A stretch of 64,000 nt of DNA, from the NCBI GenBank assembly GCA_949987565.1, contig OX465119.1:8798895-8862894 (forward strand), read 5' to 3'. Position 1 is the stretch's first letter. The number at the start of each line of letters is the position of its first letter. Under the pieces are notes generated by a model, which was given only the letters and a program-made list of their open reading frames with translations, did no database searches and had not been told where the DNA came from. Shown here piece after piece: positions 38,901-50,900 of the stretch. Source of the stretch: Luidia sarsii. Lineage: Eukaryota; Echinodermata; Asteroidea; Paxillosida; Luidiidae. A program made the translations under genes and the position numbers.

Positions 38901-41900
38901 ATTGATCTCTTTTTTGGTTGATTTGGTCTTTTAGCTTTAAGTGGAAAGTTTCATCAGGCATATAAACACCGATGATAGTTGGAATCCAGTAGTCTCCTGA
39001 CGACAAGCAGAGTACACACAACCTGAAACGTCGAGTAACCATCTCTTTTCAGAGCCACACTACTTCCATCATGCAAACCTTCAAGTCTTATCTGCATTTT
39101 GATACAAAAAAAACCTGATCTGACACAACCACACGTGCAAAGCAACTGGTGCGAATTATACGCCGAGAAATGCAAACCTCGCATCAAAGAAATTCTTATT
39201 CAAGATTTTGGATATTTTTTTGCTGCTTTGGTACATGTACATGTAGTCGTCACGGCAGGACGGCTCCCCAAGCCCGCCTCCAGTCCACAAGGCGCCCCGG
39301 AGCAAGGCCCTGCCCGCCCTGCCCATCTCCACCCTCATGACCTCGGTCACGCCCAAGAGGTCGGCCCGCCACACCAAGATGGCCGCCCCCGCCGCGCCCC
39401 GCAATCTCGCCATCAGCATCGGGGCGGGCGGTGTCCGGCCCGGCCCACCCAAGCGCCCCTCCTCTGCCAAGAACGCCAAGATCCCCGGCGGCCAGCAGTC
39501 TGCCCCCAATGACCATGGGGCGGACATGGTAGGCCAGGGATTGGAGGATGGCATCGAGCTCACCCACCAGGAGAGACAAGGGACCAATGAGGTGCCCAGT
39601 GGAAAGGATCTGGAGAAGACAAGATCAAGGTATACAATAGGGCTGCTCACACTGTGAAAATAATCCTGATTTGAATCGGTATCCCCCCAAAAAGGTTATT
39701 TTTGGGCTGGCATCTTACACATGCCAAAAGATCCCGATAGTGGTTTGCAAGTGTGGTCAAATGGTGCGTGTGTCCTTGAGGGTGGCCCATGCAGGGAGAC
39801 TTAAACAACGTAACACTTCCTGTCAGTCAGAGCCTGAGCATTACTGATGTTGATGGGGACAGAGTTCCATAGTCTGGGACCAGCTCAAGAGAATGATCTA
39901 TTGAAATGAAGGGGTTTGTTCACTGTGGTGGTACAGGTATTAAGGAGAAGGGTGATCAAAGTCACGCACTGTGTCGTTGCTGGTAGCGACGTTTCGGTTG
40001 CTGGAACTGCTAACCTTCATCAGGCAACTGAAGAATGGATGCTGTGGCGGCCGTTTTTTATCCGCTCCGCCGGCTTCTTTGTGTCGGGGGTTGGGGACAT
40101 CATAGTGGCGGAGATCATGCGGGTGTGGCGCGTGGCCCTGGCATCCTCCAGCGGCCCCGCCCGTGGTAGGGTGGTGGTCGTGGTGTCAGATAGTGGGGAG
40201 GCAGAAACCTGGCAATGATCTATATCTGAGAAATTTTGACCCGGCAGAAATATGCAGAGGAATTTCATCTTCAGAAGATCAAAGTCCAAGTCTGCCTGCT
40301 TGATATAATAGAGTGAGTAAGTCAGATAAGAAATACTGTGTCAGCTTATAATTATGTAAAACACCAGGAGACAGTTGAGAGATAGATGCCACTTGATGGG
40401 TAACCAGTGAAGTTTGGAATTAAAGGAAGAGACATCCACAGTGAAAATGACGGAGAAAGCGAGTCTCGCAGCACGATTTTGCAGCCCGTTTATTTCACCT
40501 TTCCCAGACCGAACACGCCCTACAAGCAGGGCAGACGACCCTCCTCGGCCTCCTCCACTGCAAGCAGCCTGGCGTCTGAGGAGAGCGACTTCCTCGGGGG
40601 CAGGCGCATGGAGAGCCTCCTGGAGTGCCTCTACCACGAGAAGAAGGCGGGAGGCTTCTTCATGGCCTTCCTGGAGAAGCTGGACAACCCGGTACGGAGT
40701 AGGGACTCTTTATTCCAATGAGGGTTTGCCCTGCTCAACGTATTAAGCAATGAAGACGTCTGCACTAGAAAGCAGGAGTCGCACGTTTTGATCCTTTCGT
40801 AAAGGCAAATTGACAAGAACAAACACAGACAGTCAGGGCAAGGAAAGCCATGACACACATGACAGAGGAAGGACAAAAGGGAAGGGAGTGGGATGCAAAT
40901 GTACACTGAGGGAGGGGAGATTAGGGAAAACAAACAAAAAAGGGTAGGGAGGATCAAAGGGACGGGAGGACATGGAGGATGCATAATACCGTGATGCTCA
41001 TTTATTTTTGCATTTAATGAAATTGCTGAGGAGGAAGTGTCCCGGATAATAGATTGAGAGAAAAGTCACAGGATTTATTTTTTGGAAAAGGGCGCACGTT
41101 TGACAATTGCCTTTTGTGTCATCTCTTCTCTCCAGACCTTTGTCAACTGTCTGAGTTGCTGGCATGAGCTGCAAGACTACCATGCACTGTTCTATGCGGA
41201 TGTCTTTGACTCGTTCAACCTTCACCGGAAAGCGCAGGTAGTACACGGCCAACCATTGACTAGTTCGCGAGTGAAATGAGATCTGAACAAGTGATATCCC
41301 CCTTGGTCACACCCTGAGAGAAGACCGTTTGGAAAACCTGCCTTTGACAGGTCTGATATGGTAGAGCAGAAAAGGAGGAGAGGAAAGAGAAGGACGGCTG
41401 GACAGTCTGGCCGTTAGAAAGAAGAGACCAACGTCAGGAGATGGAGCTGCTGAAGAAAGCACTTCACTGAAAATTGTGGCATGATGATGTGATCACCGCA
41501 GCAGTCAGAAAGAGAGAAAGAATGACAGAGAGGAAGAGAGAGATTGAGAGAGAAGGGTGATAGAGAGAGGAGAGAGGGGAGAGGCAGATAAAGATGGAGG
41601 GGAGGAGAAAGGAAGGGAAAGAGAGAAGGAGAGTGAAAGAAAGAGAGAGAGGGATATGTATAGGGAAAGAGACGGACATTGAAAGAGAAGGGGAGATGAG
41701 ATAAGAGAAATATGGAGAGAGATGGTTTCAATCTCTTATCTATTCACTCCCTCCCTTCACTTCATCCCTGGATCATTTCTTGTGTTATTTCAACATTTAA
41801 TCCCTTCCCTACTCCCTGCCCTTCCCATTAACCCTACCCAAGTCTGTCTGCCTGCTTTTCTTCTTTTTTCCTCATCCCATCATACATGTACAAGTCCTAT

Positions 41901-44900
41901 TACCACTCCCCTTCCTATTGGTATATTTATTTGTCCTTCTGTCCTTGAGAAGGGTCCTGCTATAACCCAAATAAGACTTTTGACGTTTGCTTTTTTTTCA
42001 TTTACAAGTAGGTCAGTGAGCGATTCATTTTTGATTCATTGTTTGTTTGTTTGTTTTTTTAATTAGGAGGGCCTGACATTTTGATCCTAGCAGGATATTT
42101 CTTAAAGGCAGAATGAGAAAGCTTTTGAGAAAGGTCTCACTAGATTCGTAACATCAGGCCTTACACATTTTTAAGAAATTGCATTTTGGCCATTATACAT
42201 GTAGCCTATAAGCAGTTTGAAGCACTTTGGCACACTCCATTTTTTTTCCGGAAGATTTCCTTTCCTTGGTCACAAAATATATCGGGGGATCTTTGTCTGT
42301 CCTTTTTTACCCCAGGCCATCAACTCCAAATATGTTGTGCAGTGCTGCTTCTACGATATCGAGTGCCCCTCAGTCGTCAGGATCCAGGTGTACCGGGAGG
42401 TCAGCCCGCCCTTTGAGGAACTATTTGACAGGGTGGAGGAGCACATACTGGAGACACTACTGGAGCCCTGGAGGAGAATGAAGACCAGTGATATCGTGCT
42501 GTACAATAAGGTATGAGCCCTGCGCACGATCAGTGCTTTGTGAGCATAGGCCTTTCCTAAAACCTGACTCAGGCTCTGGCTTTGGCTCTTGCTTGGTTTC
42601 TGTTTCTGTCATCCAGTACAATGGATTACAATGGGAGGTTTTTAGTCTGCTTCTGTTTTGGACTAGACTCAAGAATTATCAACTTCAACAAAGAATTCCC
42701 AACCTTAAACTAAACCTGGTTTCTGGGGGGGGGGGGGAAAGTCAGTCATCTTTAACATATCCTTAAACATTTTCCCTTTTAATTAGCAAAGAAAATTTCA
42801 CTGCACTTATAATTTCACTTATAATTGACAAAGGTTTCTTCTACACAGCTCTACGTGTATTTCTGATACTTAACCCAAAAACCCATATCTGCCCGACTGG
42901 TCACAGCACATAAACAGCTTTCCTGGCTAAGGCTCTACCACACTCAAGAAAAATATGTGCATTACTAGTGGAAATTGACAATGCCAGCTTTTCAAACAAA
43001 TATAACCCAAACAAACTCTATACCAGTGGACAGAATATGAAATTTGCTTTATTATGGTACAAGAAAATCTAAAAAATCATCATCCATTTCAACAGAACAA
43101 TGAATGGGATAAACACCATCATTTTCACAAACCTAAAAATGGAAGACTGAATGTCACATAGTTCAGGGTTTGTAGCTTTTCTGCGTCCTACGGTCCTACG
43201 GAAAATCCTGTAACTCAGCAGATATGGGTTAACCACTTCGCGCCGGGGGGTTTTTCAGCGCCGATGACCGCCATACGGGGGTTGTTGAACAATGCATCAT
43301 TTTCAAATCTCGCTAAAACAATCGGAACAATATATTTCTGTGAAATAAATCAATTAGGGTATACTATGGGTACAAGAGAGTAAAACCTGGCACTATTCGG
43401 ACGTCGTTGTGGCTTTTGTCGAGAGATTATCCCTTCGAAAAAGGGCCCTTAATTTTGTGCATCATCAATGGACCGTAACGGACGTGTGTGTGCGTGCGTG
43501 TACGCTGCTGACAATTGCTGACTCCAGCCTCCACTCCAGGTAGTCAAATCTTCGAGTTGGTCGGCCACGAACGAGTGTACAGATTACGGTAAAGAATGTG
43601 GGGGCAATTTCAATGCCAGACCGACAACCGTTGGGCTGTGTGGCATGCAAAGACAATGTCCCCCGTGTGCTTTCACAGCGCAGTATACCTCGATCCTCCA
43701 CAGCCAATTGCACAATTACTGCTGCTCATCGTGCAATTCGTGTGGCAACTTGCGTCAAAAAGGGTCTTTGTACTGATTCGTATTGCTTTGTTCTAAGCTA
43801 AAAAGAGTCTTTGTTTAGAATGTGGACAATAGTGGTGCCCGGATTCGGAGGGCCCCGTCGCATAGTCAAGCCAATGGAGCTCCGGATTCGGAGGTCCCTG
43901 CAAAAAAAAGCCAGGCAGCATAGAGGCATGGGGGGATAATTGGTGGAAGTCTCGACAATCTTGTCCCTCTCTTCTCTCGCCCAGATTGAGCTGATTTCGG
44001 AGGAGAGGCAGCTGGACGCCATCAACGCCAGACAGCTCAAGAATCTGACCAGGAGAGGCTTCATCAAAGAGGTACGGCCTCTCATCGGCTTCAGATTTTA
44101 GGCCACCACATGATCACGATAATGATAATAATAAACGGGTCTTCATGAATGGCCTCCACAGAGTGGGTGTGGGTGTCAGATCACCTTTGCTTTCTCCTCG
44201 TCATCCTCAAAAAGCATTTCGTTCAAGAAGCTGAAAATTGACCTGTCTGTAGCTTGAAATGTCCTCTAGAGAATTCAATCGAAAATCAAGATATCTGAGA
44301 TTGTATCCATGAATTCTTTTAGGGCAGAAAAATTCCCACAGAGAATCTGATCATCACATCAGTAATGGGACCCATGATGATGATGGCATTCATGAGTAAC
44401 ATTCCATTGGTCAAGGATTACGGTAATAGTTTTTCTTCTTTTTTTTTCCCCCACATGTACGTTGGGTTTTTCTTTGGCTTTGATTTGACATCATGTTTTG
44501 CTTCACAATGCTGCATCAGTGTATCAAATTCCTTTTTTTTTCCCTGTTTTATATGCTTTGTCGTGGCGTTGCAGCTTCCTGTGACCTTTTGGTTCTGTTT
44601 TGTATCTGTTTGTGACTGATTTTGTTCATTGGGTTTTGCATAAGGCTTGAAGGTTTGCATGGTGGGAAATTCAAAGTGGAAGGTTTGTGGTGACACCGTG
44701 TACACATGTAGTACTTCTCATTCGAGAAGGAGTGTGGCTCTGAAAAGAGCAAGTCACTCAACGTTTCGTGTAACTTGTTCCCTGCCTGTCGTCAGGAGAC
44801 TGATACATGTATATTACTTTAGTCACTTTGAAAGACAAAAAGTGAAAAATTGACTCGTGTGAAAAGAAACTTGTAAACATTTGAAGTAGATAAAAAAAAA

Positions 44901-47900
44901 CTGTTCCAAACAGCTCACTGACTAAAATTTCCTGCAATACATAAATCTCAAAAGGAATCGGATGAGCTTATTGAAGTGGAAGCCTTTGCCTAAGTTGAGA
45001 AAGGTCCTGCTAAGATCGAAACGTCTGGACCTCTAACTTTTGAGGTTTTAAACAATTGGAGAGAGTTGTCCATGCTTTGTTATTAGTTTTTTCTACTTTG
45101 TTTGCTTTCCGCGTTTGTTTTGCTGCTGCCTGTGTCGGGTTGTTGTTATGTCGGTTAGCGCATTGCCACGCCGGACTTTATGCTGGACGAGGATGAGGAG
45201 GGCAAGCTGGAGGCCTACTACCAGACGCTGCGGGAGAAGATCCCTGAAGACTTCCGGGACTACGACTTCAACAAGCTCATCCACAACCGGCTGGAACTGG
45301 AGCACTTCCGCAACTTCCTGGGTGAGTATCTGGACTTGCAACGACAGGAAATAAAGGAAATACTGACAAAATAAGGAAATACTGACAAATAAAGGATACA
45401 CTGACAAAAAAGGATACCCTGACAAATAAAGGACATACTAACAAATCAAGGAAATACTAACAAATAAAGAATACACTGACAAATAAAGGAAATACTGACA
45501 AATAATGGAAATACTGACAAATAAAGGAAATACTAACAAATTAAGGAAATACTAACAAATTAAGGAAATACTGACAAATAAAGGAAATACTGACAAATAA
45601 AGGAAATACTGACAGATAAAGGAATACTGACAAATAAAGGAAATACTGACAAATTAAGGAAATACAGCACTGACAAATTAAGGAATTACAGAACTAACAA
45701 ATTAAGAAAATTCTGACCAGAGGTCCGGCTGCGAAGTGGTTATAAGAAAGCTTGCTGTTTTTCTTTCCTGTTCAGAGGATAACTACGCCATCACAGACCT
45801 GATGTGCTGGATGGACATAGAGTCCTTCCGTCGACTGCCCTACCTGGACGCCAACAAGCGTGACGCCAAGGCCAAGGAGATCAAGACCAAGTATCTGAAC
45901 AAGAAGTACTTCTTTGGGCCCAATAGTCCTGCCACTAGACCCCAACAGAACCTGGTGAGTCACTCACACATGATCTTGTAACAGACAGTGAATACACCTA
46001 GATGTCTTACACACTGTATGGGTAAAGGTCCATGCGCATTATGGCCACCATTTACCACTGAGCTTGCTCTGTGCATGAAGAGTGAGACCTTGAGCAGACC
46101 ACTGGGGGAAAACACCATGAAAAGGTCATAAATAAATTTGGCTCTCCTTGTCCCTGTGCCTGTTCTCCTCCTTCTCCCTTCCCTCCCTCTCCCTATCCTT
46201 CTCATTGTCCTTCCCCATGTCCCTCTTCCTTTCCCTCCCATCTCTTCCTCTGCCTCTCCCTCTTTCTCTCCCTCTTTCTTCTCCTACTTTCACTCTCTCT
46301 CTTATCTGCCTCTCCTTCTCCTTGTCCCTGTCTCTGTCCCTGTCTCCCTTCCTCTCCCTTTTCCTATCCTACATGTCCTGCTTTCACTGTCTTTTATCTG
46401 TCTCTGTACTCCTTGTCCTCCCTTTCCCTGTCTCTCTCCATCTCTTTCCCTCTCCTACTTGCACTCTCCCATCTGCCTCTCCCTCTCCTTGTTCTTCTCT
46501 CTTTCCCTGTCTTTCTCTCCATCTCTTTTCTCCCACTCCCTCTCCTACACTTACTTTCACTCTCTCCTATCTGTCTCTCACTCTCCTTGTCCCTCTCTCT
46601 GTCCATCTCTCCCTTTCCCTCCCCTCTCCTACTTTCACATTCTCCTATATGCCTCTCCTTCTCCTTGTCCTCTCTGTCCCTGTCTCTCTCCTTTTCCCTT
46701 TCTCTTGCCTACTTCCACTCTCTCCTATCTGCCTTTCCCTCTTTTTGTCCCTGTCCCTGTCTCTCTCCCTCTCCCTTTCCCTTCTCCCTCTCCTCCTTTC
46801 ACTTTCCTAACTGCCTGTCCCTCTCCTTGTCCCTCTTCCTTTCCCTTCTCCCTCTCCTACTTTCACTTTCCTATCTGCCTCTCCCTCCCCTTTCCCTCTT
46901 TTTTTCCCTTCTCCCTCTCCCTTTCCCTTCTCCCTCCCCTACTTTCACTTTCCTATCTGCCTATCCCTCTCTTTGTCCCTCTTCCTTTCCCTTCTCCCTC
47001 TCCTACTTTCACTTTCCTATCTGCCTCTCCCTCCCCTTTCCCTCTTCCTTTCCCTTCTCCTTCTCCCTTTCCCTTCTCCCTCTCCTACTTTCACTTTCCT
47101 ATCTGCCTGTCCCTCTCCTTGTCCCTCTTCCTTTCCCTTCTCCCTCTCCTGCTTTCACTTTCCTATCTGCCTCTTCTCCCCTTTTCCTCTTCCTTTCCCT
47201 TCTCCCTCTCCCTTTCCCTTCTCCCTCCCCTACTTTCATTTTCCTATCTGCCTCTCCCTCCCCTTCCCCTCTTCCTTTCCCTTCTCCCTCTCCCTTTCCC
47301 TTCTCCCTCTCCTACTTTCACTTTCCTATCTGCCTCTCCCTCCCCTTTCACTCTCCTCTATCTCTGACTCTTGTCCCACCCTCAGGTCATGCAGGCCGGT
47401 GGCGGCTGGGGCAAGCTCCTCCTGGACCGCCCGCCGGACCCGGTCCTGATCGAGGCCCAGAAGTACGTCCGTCAGCGCCTGGAGCGCCGCTGGCTGCCGG
47501 CCTTCCTCCAGCGGGAGGACTTCCAGGAGCGGCAGCGGCCCAACCTGCGGATGGAGGACGCGGTGGCCGACGTGATGAACGCCAAGAAGCTGCGCTCCAT
47601 GGCCATCTACCGCATCCTGGAGGGCCGCTGGGTCTCGTCGTCCCGCGACATCATCGCCTTCCGCCAGGCCCTCATGAACCCCATCACCTGCGGCCACTTC
47701 CGCAAGTTTGTCTCGGTCAAGGGCGACAACCTGGAGAACGACGTGCTCTTCTGGCTGGAGGTCCAGAAATTCAAGGTATGGCGGAGAATTCAAACAGACG
47801 CGGAAAATAAAGGAAACTAGAGCTTCTATCACTTTGAACATCTACATGTAAACCGCGAAAAAAACGTGAATATCTAGGGTGGCAAGCTCCAGCCTTGAGG

Positions 47901-50900
47901 GATGGCTAATTCAATTACCAGTAGGGACCACCAGCCCCATAGAGGTACTGTATGGTGTCCTTGTAACTGTCACTCCCAGATACTTCTAAATTGCCTCTAG
48001 CCATTTACCACCAGGAATGTGGCCTTGGAGACCACTGGTGAAAACACCGTGAAAATGACTTGGCTATCTGTGTGCAATGAAATAGGGGTGAAAACACGTT
48101 GAATTTTCTTTTCACGGCTAAATGACAATAGCGTTTTGGACAATAGCGTTGCCTGAATTCAGAGGTCATGGTGGTCTAGAAGAAAGACATGAAGACTGAC
48201 TCTAGGAAATAGAGAAGGACCTTAACAGTCGCTTAACCCGATGTGAAGAGGCTAATTGTGGCCGGCTTGTTTTGTCCCGTCCTCAGGACATGTACCACTC
48301 CCACACAGACGATGCCATCATCCAGCAGAAGATCCAGGCCATCCTGCGCTGCTTCATCACCTCGGAGATCTCCCCCAGCCTCCACATTGACGTCACGCCG
48401 GAGATGGCGGAGAAGATTGCCGACAAGCGGCCGCGGGAGATGGGACCCTACGTCTTCAGGGAGGCCCAGGTACCAGCGCTGTGCAATTAACCCTTAGCAC
48501 GCTACTGCATGTACATGTACACTCACTATGAACATCTAGACCGTGAAAAAGAGGTGAAAATGTCATTTCATTGTGAAACTAAAATTGTGATTTCACGGTG
48601 CATTTTACAGTGAATTCACGCTGAACAAAATCGCCTTCAGGTCACCTTCAGGTCACTAAAGAGACTGTGAAAAAAAAACCCATAAATATCTAGGGTGGCA
48701 AGCTCCAGCCTTGAGGGATGGCTAAATCAATTACCAGTAGGGACCACCAGCCCCCATGGAGGTGCTGTATGGTGTCCTTGTAACTGTAACTCCCAGATAC
48801 TTCTAAATTGCCTCTAGCCATTTACCACCAAAAATGTGGCCTTGGAGACCACAGGTGAATACACTGTGAAAACGACTAACTTAATGGCTAACTGTGTGCA
48901 ATGAAATAGGGGTGAAAACATGGTGAATTTTCTTTTCATGGCTAAATGACATTTTCACCCCATTTTCACGGTTTAGATGTTCATAGTGTAAGAACATGTT
49001 TGCTATGTGTCCTCCACTTCAGATGACTGTCTTCAAGGTGCTCTTCCAGCACTGGGCCGACTTCCAGAAGTACCGCACCTCCTTGTCCGAGGAGAAACTG
49101 CTCCAGGACCTGGAGAGGAAGAGGAGAAAACACCGGCGCAAAGAGATGGAGCTAAGGAGGGCTGAAGAGGAGAAGGTAAGGTTTCCATCTCACTGAAGGC
49201 TATTTCAAAGGTATACAGAATTCAAAATTAACCTGTGGTGAAATAAATTGGGATTGAACATGAAGTTGATACAAAAACTGTTGCAAACTGTTCACTGACT
49301 AAAATGACCTGCTATACAAAAAATCTCAAAAATTAGAGGGCCTGATGTTTCGATCCTAGCAGGACCTTTCTCAAAGGCAAAGTGACGAGGACAAACTCAA
49401 ACAGTAGGGGGAAGGAAAGCCCTGATCGACACACGACAGAGGAAAACCCGACATATCTGTCTCTTTGGGGGCCAAAAATTCTTCATTCAGCAAAGAAACC
49501 CAGTATTTTGGCCCGAAAATTGTGCACCCACTTTTGAGACAAACTTACCATAGTCCCTTTACGAATCCATGGATCAGGCTCAGGCTCAGGGTTTGCCTCC
49601 CCGTCTGACAAAACCTGAAAATACAGGTTGTGGTCTGTCGCCAAATTTGAAGGCATGTTGGATTGTTAAGTAAAGTTTTCATCCAGAATCTGGGGCCCAA
49701 CACTTGTTTATAGAAGCCTGCGACATTATAACCGTTAAGAGAAATATGACCGAAGCCTAAGCCCGAGCCTAAGCCTTCATTTCGTAAACAGCCATAGCAG
49801 ACAAATGGCTTCCTCAATCATTAACCTGATGAGTAGAAGCTATTTGGTGATGTCCATGAGTTGCCCTGAAGACATGAAAGAGGGATTTCACTATGAACAT
49901 CTAAACCGTGAAAAAGGGGTGAAAATGTCATTTCGCCGTGAAACTAAAAAGTCACTGTGATTTTATGGTGCATTTACAGTGAATTCACCATGAAAATAAT
50001 CGCCTCTCTGACCTGATAAGGACATCTTCAGGGCACTAAAGAGACCATGAAAAAAAATGTGAATAACTAGGTTGGCAAGCCTGGGATGGCTAATTCAATT
50101 ACCAGTAGGGACCACCAGCCCCCATAGAGGTACTGTATGGTGTCCTTGTAACTGTAACTCCCAGATACTTCTAAATTGTCTCTAGCCATTTACCACCAAG
50201 AATGTGGCCTTGGAGACCACTGGTGAAAACCATGTGAAAATGACTTGGCTTACTGTGTGCCATGAAATAGGGGTGAAAACACGGTGAATTTTCTTTTCAC
50301 GGCTAAATGACATTTTCACTCCATTTTCACGGTTTAGATGTTCATAGTATCATGCATTTGGTCTGCTTACAGGAGGCCCATGGGGAGGATGAGCAGGGCA
50401 CAATGGACGCCAGGTTCCTGAGTCGACGGTTCAGTTCCTTTGCCTTCCTGGACGAAGGGGAAGAGGACGAGGAGTACGAGGGCCAGGAGAAGGTGCAGTG
50501 GAAGTACTCGGATTACATGACCGGCCTGGACCGGGAACAGAAGCTGCTGAACGGTGACGACAGAGCGTCCAGCATTCTCTCAGGTCAGTCAGAATCACTC
50601 CGGAGTCTACTGCTGTATGGCAGGTTTACTCTGTACATGTGTATGTGTGTATGTGTATGTGTGTGTGGTCTAGTCTGCCTCCAAGAATCACTATGAACAT
50701 CTAAACCTTGAAAATGAGGTGAAAATGTAATAATTTAGCTGTGAACAGAAAATCCACAGTGTTTCCATCCCTGTTTCACAGCACACAGTTAGCCAATAGT
50801 TTTCACTGCATTTTCACAAGATTTTCACCAGTGGTATCCAAGGCCACGTATTCCTGGTGGTCAGTGGCTAGAGGCAATTTAGAAGTATCTGGGAGTGACA

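Noticed and set aside
46138..47810. Ser/Pro/Leu/Phe frames of 220-465 codons
   Set aside because: Composition of the polypyrimidine tract. The end of one overlaps exon 16 out of frame.
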